Shown here: positions 1 through 12,720 of the stretch, piece after piece
Layout: each line of letters opens with the position of its first letter
Numbering within the stretch: position 1 is the stretch's first letter
From: Neocallimastix lanati (nom. inval.)
Lineage: Eukaryota > Neocallimastigomycota > Neocallimastigomycetes > Neocallimastigales > Neocallimastigaceae
DNA: 64,000 nt
Direction of reading: 5' to 3'
NCBI GenBank assembly: GCA_016946835.1
Contig: JACVTC010000028.1
Span: 1,119,001-1,183,000 of the forward strand
Notes under the pieces: generated by a model
What the model saw: only the letters and a program-made list of their open reading frames with translations
The model's database searches: none
What the model was told of the DNA's origin: nothing
Translations under genes and position numbers: made by a program

Positions 1-171
1 CAAAGCGAGGTGAAAATTTTATTATATTCAAAAAATACTAATTTAATAATTTTTCAATCCCTTTTTCAAGTAAAATTAATTGAAGCCAAGTTAATTAATG
101 CTAAATGGGATAGAAATAATACTATTAATTTGTGGTTTGATTGTTTAACTGATTTAAATAATATATTATAA
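1..171 (+). pseudogene. MULE transposase, C-terminal fragment
   Basis: An open frame enters from the left edge and ends at TAA 169-171. Its last residues (NLWFDCLTDLNNIL) line up with the transposase C-terminus of the MULE at 32048 (KLWKDCLIDLNDIN). It carries no catalytic residue, because the DDE core would lie upstream of the window. Whether the upstream part is intact is unknown. Similarity is short and judged by eye, and the position next to a MULE-like terminus supports it. Confidence 0.5.
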
Positions 172-620
172 ATATTATTTTATAATAAATAATTAAGAAA
201 TGAGGAATAACCAAACGAAATAATAATAATTCTTTCATTCGAAAATTTAATTTATAAAGCTTAATAAATTTATATAATTTAAATAAATATTCAAATACGT
301 CTCTATAATTAATAATTTTATCATTATAATTATTATTTTTTTTTAATAAAATTTAAATAAAAGAATTATTATTAATAATATTTATATTTTTAATATCATT
401 TATATTTTTATATAATTCTTTTGTTAATAGCATTTAAATAAAAGAATTAAAATCATAAAATCTAACCATTATATGATTTATTTAATTATTCACTTAATAA
501 TTAATTTAAAAATTGAAATAACAAATTAATACAATAAAATAATATTATGTAGCATAATATAGCTATAGCCACATATTTATATACATCACGTGAAAAAAAT
601 TGGCGTTATGCAACCTCCCC
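1..620 (+). mobile_element. MULE DNA transposon, right-hand part only
   Basis: The first 620 bases read as the right end of a Mutator-like element whose left part lies outside the window. It starts with the end of a transposase reading frame, continues with AT-rich non-coding DNA and stops at a terminus (602-620) whose reverse complement begins GGGGAGGTTGCAT. That resembles the GGGAGTGTGCATTTCG ends of the two better MULE copies at 25-34 kb. Copia sequence begins immediately afterwards, so the MULE end marks the breakpoint of that Copia copy. The target duplication cannot be checked because the other end is missing. The terminus match is partial, so this is inference. Confidence 0.5.
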
Positions 621-621
621 A

Positions 622-2846
622 TTAAAATCTTTTAATACATCACGTGAATCTACAACATTTATTGATAAAGATAATAAGTTACATAAAATTAATGATAACA
701 GTAATAAATCTATGAAACTTAAAAATTTTTCAAAAATTAATCAAAAATTTATTAATAAAATTTTTTTTCAAAATGTCAATAATAAAAATATAATTAATGA
801 TAATAATAAAATCAATACATCTGTAACAAATGATACTTTTGATAAAACATTTAAACTTTCCCTTAATAAATCTTTAAATAATGAAGATTCTGTCACTAAA
901 AATATTAAAGATGACAATTTTAATAATAATATTATTGCTACTAATGAAAATTTACTAGATAATGTTGTTGATGATAATCTATCAATTAACAATTCTAATT
1001 GTTCAAATTTAGATGATAATGATGTTATTTCTATTGGCGATAAAACTCCCCAGGATTCTTATTCTATTAACCATGATTTAGGTTCTGATACTAATTACAT
1101 TAATAATAATATTATTTCCATTATTTCTGACCAAGATGTAAATATGACTGATAATATGACAGGGATTAACAATCAGTCCGTACTCAAACGTCCTTTAAGT
1201 CCTGAAACTTTCTCTAATATTACTAATGATATCTCTCGGCCTAAATATGATGTTTCCAATAATGAAAAAATGGTTTTTACAATTTACTCTGATACACCTA
1301 ATAGTTTTAATGAAGCTATTAATTGTCCTAATAAAAATTACTGGTATAAAGCTATACAAGATGAACTTAATAATTTATACAATAATAATGTTATGTTCAT
1401 CGTTAATTACATTCCTAAAAACAAAAATCTTATTTCGACAAAATGGGTTTTTGCTACCAAAAAAAGATTCTAATAATAATATTGTTAGATTTAAAGCTCG
1501 CCTAGTTGCTATAGGTTTTAAACAACGTAGAGGTATTGATTATGAACTTACTTATTCTCCTACCTTAAACATTGATGGATTAAAGCTTATTATCGCTTTA
1601 GCAGCTAAGTTTAATTGGAATATCTACCAATTAGATATTAAAGCTGCGTATCTCAACGCTCCATTAGATACTGATATTTACACTACTATTCCACTAGGTG
1701 ATACTAACTATGGGCGGGGATTCTGGAAACTCAATAAAGCACAATACGGATTAAAACAATCCGGTAGGCAATGGAACCAAACGATTACAAAATTTTTAAA
1801 TAAAAATGGATTTAAACAAATAAAATCTGAAAAGTGTATATTTAAATATTCAAAGAATAATAAAACCAAATGCATCATAGGTTTATATGTAGACGATATG
1901 ATCATAAATGGTGAAGACAAAGAAATACAAAATATAATTACAAAAATTAAAGAAAAATTTAAAATATCAAATTGTGGACCAGCCGAATTCATACTTGGCA
2001 TAAAAATTGAAAAACAAAAGAATAAATATATTATATCACAAAATAGTTTTATAAATAATATGTTAGACAAATTTAATATAAAAGAAATGAGAAAAAGAAA
2101 AACACCATGCACAGGAGACAACACTATCTCTGAAAATAATAAACCTTTCAATAAAACAATCTACAAGAGTGCTATAGGTTCCTTAATATATCTATCAAAA
2201 TGCACAAGGCCAGATATCGCATTCTCCGTGAACAAGGCTGCCAGAAAATCAGAAAAAACCCACAATATCAGACTGGAATAAAATAACAAATATTTTCAGA
2301 TATATAAATAGTACTAAAGATTATAAAATTGTATATGATGGACAAGGGGAAATAATAGCATACACTGATGCCGATTTTGGAGGTGATCTAAATGACAGGA
2401 AATCTACGTCTGGTGGAATAATACTTATGGGAAACAGTCCCATATGCTGGATTTCTAAAAAACAAACATGTGTAGCTACGTCTACAGCAGAAGCAGAATA
2501 CATTAGCACATCCGAAAATATTAAAAAAATTCTATGGATCAGAAATATTTTAAAAGAATTAATAAATTATAATAAAACAATTACCATTTTCACAGATAAT
2601 TTAGCAAGTAAAATAACTATTGAAAATGGTGAAATCAATACAAAGTTAAAACACATAGATATTAGATTTCATTTTAATAGAGATAATATAGTAAAAAGGA
2701 AAGTAAAATTAGAATACAAAGATACAAAAGAAATGTTAGCTGACGCTCTCACTAAAGATGTTAATGGTACAAAAATGAGTATATTTGCAAATAAGATTTT
2801 TAATATTAAAAAATCTAATTTGAGGGGGAGTGTTAACGTATGTTAA
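622..2846 (+). pseudogene. Copia reverse transcriptase-RNase H, frameshifted
   Basis: Reading frames at 712-1473, 1226-2281 and 2427-2846 are pieces of one Copia polyprotein: end of the N-rich linker, RT and RNase H. The RT has the LYVDDM catalytic box near 1885 and DIKAAYLNAPLDTDIY before it. RNase H has YTDADFGG near 2361 and ATSTAEAEYIS. An A-run of seven at 1459-1465 (six in copy A) and one of six at 2253-2258 (five in copy A) shift the frame, so no full protein can be made. An arginine in the VARGFKQ motif is replaced by isoleucine. The RNase H frame ends inside the LTR. Confidence 0.9.
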
Positions 2847-3075
2847 TTTTATTAATATAAAGTTATAGTCTAGCTTAAGTTTAATAAAATATTAAATTAA
2901 ATTATATTAAATATATTGTAATTACAAATTAAAATATAAATTAGTATGTATCTAGAACAAGCCACAATTAAATATAAAAACATGTAATTTTATCTGTACA
3001 TTAAATCTTTGTTAACCATTTATATAACACTTGCGTTATATATCTAATTATTAATAAATAAATATTAAACAATAA
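2831..3075 (+). repeat. 3' LTR of truncated Copia A copy
   Basis: It begins TGTTAACGTATG right after a purine tract (gagggggag) and matches the LTRs at 39024 and 52026 almost base for base, with at least one substitution near 3001. The end is uncertain by a few bases because the terminus (aaacaata) runs into AT-rich flank. Confidence 0.88.
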
Positions 3076-6000
3076 AATTAATGTTCTCATTAATAATTTT
3101 AATATATTTTATTAACTTTTTAAAAATATTTCTAATTACTTTAATATTTTTATTTCTTTAATCGTATTTTTCCTTTTTTTTTTCCCCACACTTTCTCTTC
3201 TAAAATAAAATCTTGGCAAATACAGAAATAATTCTTTCTATATTATTTAAATAAATAAATTAAAATATTAAAGATTAATAAATAATGAATGAAATAAAAT
3301 ATTAATTGATTAAAGTACAATATACACTATTAAAACTTTCTACATAAAATTATATATTTAATTCTAATTTAAAATAATAGAATAGTTAAGACAGGCAATA
3401 ATAAAGTATTTGATTAAAAAAATGAGATCAAAATAATTTATGAATAAATGAAATATATTAATTAGAATAATAAATTCTATTTAATTTTAGAATTGAAAGA
3501 TAATTAATTAGAATAATAAAATAAATAATAATAATTGGGATTAATGTAATAACAAATAATTAAAAATTCAAAATTCATGTAATATAAAAGGAAGAAATTT
3601 TTCTTTCTTTTATAGAATCGAACAATAATTTTGTACTTAAGAATAATAATAAATAAAGAGAGATTAAATGAAACATTATTTGTTCTTAATTTTATTGTTT
3701 CAGTTTGATTTGGTAAAAAAAATCGCTATTTAGTTGAAAGAATTAATTTATTAATTAGAATATACAAGTTTTCACCCATCATGAAGATTTCGAACAATTA
3801 ATATAATTGATAATAAATATGTAATATTTAATATTTCGGTATTATTATTTATTATAGTATAGTAGTTTATGAATTAACAATATACATAATATAGAAAATA
3901 CATTAATTAAATGATTGTATAGAAATTGCCATTTATAATCCTAAAAAAAGAATATAAAAATAGGTGGAAAAATAATAATAGTTTAAAAGGATTGAAGTTT
4001 CTATATTATAATTTTTATTATATATGGTTATAAAATTTTAATCTTATATATAGTAAATAAAAAAGTAAATAAATTATCTTAAACGGAAAAAAAATTTACT
4101 ATTTATTTAATAGTAAGGAAACCTAAATGTTGAGTTTCGGTCCATAAATACGAAATGAAAACACAATAGTTAATATAATATAAAACACTTAAATTTTAAT
4201 TTTGTGATACCAAGATTTTCTAATTCATTTAATGTATTATTAATAGATGAAATAACCATGAACATGATAGTCGATTTTTAATTAAAAGATAAAGTTTCTA
4301 GTTCCTTCAGCAATAAAGCTTTCCTTTCAGATACAGAATATTCATAATTATATTATATATCTCAAAAGCAGTATTGGTAATTATATTTAATTTACTTTTA
4401 AAGTCGTTTCTAATGATGTTAATTATTAATGATTTTGCTTGATTATCAGAGTCAAGCATTTCTTGTATTACATTTAGAACGAACACTATAGTTGAAATAA
4501 TATGTATCTTTAAATTTTATTTAGATTATCCTTTTTTACATTCTTTGTGGATATTTTCTTAATACTTTCTTCAAAGATGAGATTATTTATAATATGTCGA
4601 TAAGGCTTTAAAATATTTTTTATTTTTCATAGTAAGGATTAACTTAGTGGAAGTTGGACTGTAGGTAGATATTTAGGTAATATATAAAAAAATTTTTCAG
4701 ATTCTTATAATAATACGAAAAATTTAAAATTTTAAATTCTTAATAACGAGCCCAATAAGATGTCTTAACAAGACTAAACCTATTTTATTAATTCTTACTA
4801 TTAATTGTTACAAATTATGAGTTGTACATAATTTTGATATAGAATTTACCATATATCATATAATACAGGTCAAGCCATATTATACACTACATCGATAAAA
4901 ATTTTATAAATATGTGTAACAATAATTTGATATTATAAAAAAATATAAATAATTAAATAACTAAAATTAAACTTTATATTATAACAATATATTACTAATA
5001 TATTGTATTAAATGATTAAGTTGCATTTTTTTATATAAAATACTGTTGTAAAAAACAAAATATACAGAATTTCTATTATTGTTAATAATATATATTATAG
5101 TAAAAAATATAAAATATAGAATTTCTATTATAAAAAATATAAAATATAGAAATTCCATTATAATTATATAATTAATACTATTGTAAAAAATATAAAATAC
5201 AGGATTCCTTTTATAATTAATCTCAAATATAGTTTATTTTAATTTGATTTTCTTTTAATCATCTTCTCATAATAAATAATTCTCCTAATATTTTTTTGCT
5301 ATATATAAAAATTTATTGGAATATCTAATTATTATTACTTAATTTAAAAAACATCATTGTACTGCTTAACTTTAAAAATACTTATTTAAGACTTGAGCTT
5401 TACATTTCATATATAATATTTATTATAATTATAATAATAATATATTTATTTATTTATTTATTATTCACTTAATTTATAAAATCTAACTTTAAAATTGATT
5501 TTATAAATTATTTCATTATTAATTTATGCTAATTAACAATATTTAAATTTGTGAAACAATAAAAATTAATTTATTAAATTATAATATTTTTTTTAATTTA
5601 ATATATTTTGAGTTTTTTACAAAGTATCGAAATTGATCAATAACTTCACTAATTTAATTTAATAATAATTATTATTATTATAAAAATATCTTTATAATAA
5701 CAATATATATAATATAAAATATAATATGGTATTACATTATATAGATATAATGATATACGCCACGCCACATTATATGTTATTTACTATTACATTAATTATA
5801 TTATACTAATATTAATTATATATTTATAATCATATATAAATTTAATATTAAATATATTTAAATTATTATTTTATTATAATAAACTTTATTTCTAATCAGA
5901 ATTATAATAAATATTAATTAAAATTTTAAGATTTAGAGATTATCATTTTTTTATAGAAAATACATTATTATGAATATATATTAATATATTCAGACTATAT

Positions 6001-6797
6001 ATTATTTCATTTTTTATTTCAATTTATATTTATTCCATTCATCAAAATCAAAATAAAATGTAAATAGTAAATTATTTAAATAGTAAAATCTCATTTAATA
6101 GTAATAAAAGTCATACTAATATAATCTATTGCCAAAATAATTGAGTTAAGAAAGTAGATTATGCTTGATATATAAAAATAAAAATGAATAATCAATTTAT
6201 TATTAAAAAAAAAATTGATTAAAAATATAATAAAAATAAAAAAATATTAGTGATTTTAAAAATTTTAATTGAGGCTAATTCTTAATATATATTGTATATA
6301 TATATTTTAATAAATAGTCTTTTTTATATAATTAAAATATATTTTTAATATTTTTTTTTTCTTATAATTTATTTATTTTTATTTATTTTTTTATTTATTT
6401 ATTAAAAATAAATTTAATTATAACAGTTTTGTAATAATTAATTCACTTTTTTTCAAAAAAGTTTTATGATTAAAATATTATTCATATTTAATATTAATTA
6501 TCAAACAATTAAATTATAAATTACTAGAAAAGCGAAGTAATAAATATTAAAAATAATATAATTATTTTTTTAATACTAAGATGATTTTTTATTTAAATAA
6601 AAATTAATAATAATAATTCTATTATTATTAATGTTAATTTCAATGAATAATAATATATTAATTTTGTTTTTATTAAAGAATTAAAAATCTCAAACATTAA
6701 CGATTATATTTAATAAAATATAATACAATATAATTTAGATAATATTTTTATTTCTCAAATATCAAATTATAATTTTATTTTATAATAAAAAGAAAAA
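3076..6797. other. AT-rich intergenic region, no gene seen
   Basis: No open frame with protein-like composition and no RNA gene was found. The stretch is mostly A/T runs with short poly-T tracts. The 3560-3800 part has slightly mixed composition and could be an old LTR, but there is no second copy in the window to compare it with. The last few hundred bases should hold the promoter of the TLDc gene; no single motif stands out. Confidence 0.5.
5036..5215. repeat. Imperfect direct repeats in intergenic DNA
   Basis: A unit of roughly 30-35 bp built around gtaaaaaatataaaatatag followed by aatttctatta occurs about four times, starting near 5045, 5099, 5131 and 5183, with substitutions and variable spacing. 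No role is evident. Confidence 0.5.
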
Positions 6798-8378
6798 ATG
6801 GGTAATTCTCAAAGTCAAAGTTCTAGCATTCCTATGCCTAATTTTAATGAAAATGAATACCAAAAATTAAAATCTATTATAGGCAATGCGGAACAAACAC
6901 ATATGAATGATTTTATTCCAGTATCAACTGAATTAATCAAGGTTTTTATATTGAAATCATTGGAAATTTATAAAAGTTATTTATTGATTTATTAATAATT
7001 TCTATTTCGAGATTAATTGATAATATCATAATATTTATTCATTTAATAAAACTTGCTATATTTCAAATAAATATATCATTTATTAGATTATTAATATATA
7101 TATATATTAATGAAAATAAATATTTATTTTTTTAATAAAATATTGTATATTAAATTTAATAGGAAAAACTTCCTTATCTCACTGAAAGATTTAGGCTCAC
7201 TTTCATTAATTTAGCTAAAGAAGAAGAAAAACTTCTTAATATAAAATATAAAAATATTAAAAAAAGTAAGAAAAAGGCTCTTGAAAAATCACTTTCAGCT
7301 GTTAGTTTAAATTTTGAAACAAAAAATGAAATTTTATCTCGTAGTACATTACTCAAAATTGTTGAAAGTTTATGTAAACAAACTGATGATGAAAATAAAA
7401 TAAAGCAGCGTTTCATTCAATTATACGCCAGTACTTTTTCAAATGAAAAAGAGCAAATTAATGAAGAAGATAAGATTGATGCTAGTACTTTTATTAAAGA
7501 ACTAGCTAGTACAGCTTTAACTTATTATATTGCAGCTGTCCCAAAAATCAAAACCGTTGAAGAAGATGGCGTTGAAAAGGAAGTTATTAAAGAAGGACCA
7601 GAACCAAAATTCATTGAAGCTTCTGAACGTTTTGTGAACTTTGTTATTAGAGATATTAAAAAAGTTTCACATAAAGATGATTTATCAAAGCCTGTTACAT
7701 TCGACGATAACAATGAAGATGAGGAAACTACTAAAGTTAATGAACCAGTAATTTTATCCTGGGAAGAACTTGTATCTAATAGTTTGAGCTCATCTATATT
7801 CAATTTATTATGGAAAATTAGTTTCACTTCTTCCTTTATTACAACAAATGAATTTAAAGTTAATATTATCACTACATAAAAAAAATTTAATAATAATAGT
7901 AATAATAATTAATGAGAAATTTTTTATAACTTTTAAAAATCTAGGCTAGAAACATTAAGGATTATCGTTTAAAAAGTATGACTAAACCAAGATTAAATCC
8001 AAACAAATCACGTCTTTTAAAGCCAGAAGATTTATTTATTATTGATTTATCAATTCCATCATTCCATGTTAATGAAGAATGGAACCAACTTTATGATGAT
8101 TCCACTAGTGGTCAAAACTGGACTGTATTTTCGAATTGTATTGAAGATCAAGGTTCAACAATTGTAATTGTTAGAGGTAAATTGGAATTAATAAATGTTA
8201 TTATTTATTAAATCTATTAATTCTGTTATTATTATATTACAAAAATTTAATATAGATAAAGAAAATAATATTTTTGGTGGTTTTGCTTCAAATGTAATAT
8301 TATATACATATTATTATTTAGAAATTTTTGAGATATTAATAAAATATCAGTTATTGATTTAAATTATTTTCAAAAAAA

Positions 8379-8411
<33 letters not shown>

Positions 8412-9652
8412 TTATATGTATGTATATATATAAAAATAATAATAAATAAATAAATAAATATTATTAGGAATGGGATCATAAACCAAAATTCTATGGAGAT
8501 AATCGTTCATTCTTATTTACATTGAGACCAGAAATTAATATCTACAAAGCTACAAATATTAATGTAATTATTTCAAATATATTAATTATAGTACAAGCTT
8601 TAGGAATTTTATTATAATTATAATCAATAATATTAAAAATATATTATAAATAGGATCACTATCAATATTTCAACGACAAATCTCAATCATTACCAAACGG
8701 TTTAGTAAGTATATTATATATAAATTGAATAAAATAATTATAATTTTATTAATTATTAACAAAATTTACTAATTATTATTAAAATATTTTTATTATAAAT
8801 TGTTATATATGTATATCAATTTTTATTTATTTATTCAATTTTATTTATTTATTTTTTTTATTTTTCATTTTAGGGTATGGGTGGTCAATTGTAAGTATAA
8901 AAATTAATATAAAAGATTATTAATTTTTACAATTATATTTAATTAAAATAAAAATAAAATTTTAAATATATATATGTATTTTTTATTTTTTATTTTTTTT
9001 TTTCTTCTTTTTTTTTTTATTATTAGTGATTACTTTGGTTTCTTTATTAGCTCTGACTTCGAAAACGGTCATTCTAAAGGTATTTCAACTACATATAATA
9101 ATCCATCTTTAAGTAGTCAATCGGAATTTAAGCTTGATGCTATAGAAGTTTGGTTAGTTAAAGAAAAGGAAAGAGATGACCGTTTAATTGATGATAAAAA
9201 ATTAAAACAACAAGGAACAGTTTTAAATAGAATGGGTATGTACATATAAATATTTACATATTATCTATTAACTTATAAAGTAATATTTATTTAATAATAT
9301 TCATTTCAATGTTAATGTAAAAAATATTAATTTTAATTAATAATTATAATATTTAAATATTCTAACAGAGGATATGACCTTCTTAGAAATGTCAGGTGTT
9401 AAGGTAAAAATAAATAAATTATTACTAATAATTTTAAATTTTACAATTATTTATCAATAGAAAAAAAATGAAAAATCTAAGTTTAAACTAATTCATTAAA
9501 ATGAATAAAATAATAAAAAAAAAAATTATATATTTATATAATATAATTTAATAAAAATAAAATTATAATAGATGTATACTAAAGATATTAAAAAGCAACC
9601 AAATGCTGATGATGAATATTGGAAAGAATCAGAATTTGAATCAAATTATTAG
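6798..9652 (+). CDS. MEAK7: TLDc-domain protein, MEAK7/TLDC1-like, 10 exons
   Basis: Exons by splice sites and phase: 6798-6941, 7163-7858, 7945-8176, 8256-8293, 8468-8563, 8654-8704, 8874-8890, 9027-9235, 9369-9403, 9572-9652; 532 residues. The start MGNSQSQ has Gly2 and Ser6 typical of N-myristoylation, as in animal MEAK7. Residues about 49-280 form a charged helical region without a clear domain. A TLDc domain fills about 300-505, with IFGGFAS, YGDNRSFLF, NGLGMGGQFDYFGFFI, FENGHSKG and a C-terminal EVWLV strand, followed by FLEMSGV. Animal MEAK7 is a lysosome-associated mTOR activator, and TLDc proteins also bind V-ATPase; in this organism the role is inferred only. Exon 7 is just 17 nt. 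Every intron is GT-AG. The protein is somewhat longer than the animal one (about 456 residues), mainly in the middle. Family call is firm, orthology less so. Confidence 0.88.
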
Positions 9653-10114
9653 AAAAATAATTATGAGGGTTTTGTTTTATTTCATGAAATTATATTAGAT
9701 TGAAATTATTCATTCGATAAAATTTTAAAATTTTAAATATTAATATAATAATTATAATTTATTATATACTATTAATATAGAATTCTTTTTTTTTTTTTTT
9801 TTTTTTTTCAAAAAAAAAAAATTCTATATATTTATATATATATATTAATAATAATATTAATTTCTGAAGTCAATAATAATAATTTATTTAGTTTAGATTT
9901 TCAAAATCAAATACAGTAAAATAATAAAAAAAAAAAAAAGTATTAAAGCCAAAATACTGAATATATTACCAATTAACAATAAAAATATAAATATATACAT
10001 AATAGGATAATTCTAATAAATATTACATATATATTAATTTTTATTATATTTTAAAATTAAGAAAGATTATATATACTAAATATTTAATATCTTGATTAAT
10101 TTTTGATTAATAAA

Positions 10115-10168
<54 letters not shown>

Positions 10169-10384
10169 AAATAAAAAAATAGAAAAATATTAATAATTAA
10201 ATCAATAATAATAGCAAAATAATATATATGAATATAACATAGTTTAATAATACAAATATTAGGTTAATTATTATATTATTTCAAATATATCTAATCCTAA
10301 TTTTTGTATTATTAAATTAATAAAACGACATAAAATACTCTTATATATAAATAAATAATATATATAAATAGCATAACAACAACA

Positions 10385-10417
<33 letters not shown>

Positions 10418-10512
10418 GAAATACTTAAAGAAAATTATAGCTTTCATAAATTATAACTTTCATAAATTGGATTATAATGATATATATAACCAAAAAAAAA
10501 ATAAAATAAAAT

Positions 10513-10576
<64 letters not shown>

Positions 10577-10994
10577 GACTATATAATTATGCAATAATTA
10601 CAATTAAAAATACAAAATATATAGAAAAATAAATATATATATATATATATTTATTAAAATAAATAGTAAAAATAATAAAAAATTTATATATTTATATTTA
10701 AAAAAATAAAAAAAAAAAAAAAAAAAAATTAAAAATTAAATAAAAAAACAAAAGCATTTCATAATGTTTAAAACTTATTTATTAAAATTATTAAAATAAA
10801 ATAAAATAATTTTTTAAATAATTACAATTACAATTATTAATTTTGTAATAATTAATATTGGTGTTTAATAAATAATATGATAAAAGGTATTTATTTATTA
10901 AGATATTTAATTTTTTTTTTTCTTTCTTTAAATATTATATATATATATGCTTTTTAAAAAAAAAAAAAAAAAAATTTTATATTTATAATTTTCC

Positions 10995-11042
<48 letters not shown>

Positions 11043-11135
11043 TATTATTATTTTTTTATTTTTTTATTTTTTTTTATTTTTATTACAATTATTATGAATA
11101 ATGGTAATAAAAATAAAAAATAACTATACTTTCAC
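9653..11135. other. Intergenic region between convergent genes
   Basis: This is the shared 3' region of the TLDc gene (+) and the tubby gene (-). It contains long homopolymers: T-run at 9787-9808, A-runs near 10120-10165, 10540-10575 and 10961-10973, and T-run near 11001-11040. A CAA/TAA microsatellite lies near 10377-10414. No gene was seen. Poly(A) signals cannot be singled out in such AT-rich DNA. Confidence 0.55.
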
Positions 11136-12669
11136 TTATTCACAAGCAATTTTTGTATCCAAACTCGTTAATGCAATTGCAAATGCAAGTAATGCTGAGA
11201 ATGGATAGCGAAAATCTAATGTAAATATATTTTTCTTCTTTTTACCAAACTGCATTATAATATAATCCACTAGTTTAAATGAAATAAATATAGATATATA
11301 GATATATATTAGTATTAACATATAATATATATATATTACAAAAATTTTTATAAATTGTATTATGAATAATATATAGCTTATTCTAATATTTATTGTTATA
11401 TATAATTACTATAATTTGTTACTATAATTCGAAGATAAAAAAAAAAAAAAAAAACATCAACTTACAATCATCATTATTTATAATTTGGAAATTCTTTACT
11501 GATGCAATTCTCACACGATGATTGAAATTTAATACATAAGATTGAGTTTCTTTTTTAATAATAAATAAACATTTATAATATTTCAATAATAATTATTAAT
11601 AATTAGTCAATATTCAATAATATCAATAATAATATAAATATAAATAATAAAAGTAATATTATTAATAATATACTGTTATGAAATTTTATAGAATTAATAA
11701 ATATTAACCCTCATTCCATTGAGGCGCTTTATTATACAAAACAAGCATTTCTCTATCAAAAGGATCTTTTGATCTTTCAATTAAGGTATCTTTAGCCTAA
11801 ACATTTAAATTTTTATTTATATGAATCTAAATTAATTATTTAAATATTTTAATAAGTTATTTTTATATATAATAAAACTATTACATGACGAGGTTTGCAC
11901 GGTATAAATTCACCCTGTTCATTTAATCTAGTAGTAATGATTTTCATTTTTCTTGGTCCTTTAAAGCCTAATATATTAGGTTCCTATATATTATTATAAA
12001 ATTAGCATTATTAAGATGATTGTTATTAAACATAGAATTGAAATGAAAATGAAATTAATTAAATAATTTAAAGAAAAAATAATTAATAATAGTAGTAATT
12101 AATAAATAAATAAAATATTATAATAATAATAATAATTAATAAATAAATAAATAAAATATAAAAAAAAAAAAAATAATAATTAATAATTATAATAAATAAA
12201 TACAATATAAAAAAAATAATAATTAATAATTAATAAATAAATAAAAGTAAATTATTGTATTAATTACATATAATACAGCTCCTAATTCACTTCTTAATTC
12301 ATCCAAATTTTCTTTTTTAACTTGTTTTTTATTATTATCATATAAAACAAATGCCGTTCCAACAAAATTAGATCTAAATAAAAATTTAATATTATAAAAT
12401 TATGCTGTTAAAATAATATTATTGGCAAAATGCATTTATTAAAATTTACTTTAATCTTCCAATAATTTCTGATTCTTCTGGCACACTTGTTGTAAATATT
12501 TTTTTTGTTATAACATATTCACTATGATTACCAATTCTGACTTTCCGTGAATAAAGCAATGGTGAAAAAGTAGAATCTGTATTTTCTATGTATAATTCAT
12601 AACTTGGAACATTTTTCATCTTTGAACGAATCAAAGTACATTTTATATTTTGATCAATTGGAACAGGTC

Positions 12670-12720
<51 letters not shown>

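Larger units (their letters stand above)
622..3075 (+). mobile_element. Copia (family A) 5'-truncated copy
   Basis: This is a second copy of the element at 39024-52272. It begins abruptly in the asparagine-rich linker before the reverse transcriptase, at the point matching about 43009 of that element, and runs through RT and RNase H into a 3' LTR. It differs by scattered single bases and two single-A insertions. It has the uninterrupted sequence at the site (about 1878) where Gypsy 1 sits in the other copy, which shows the empty target. The 5' half is missing, cut at the MULE terminus at 620. Confidence 0.9.
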
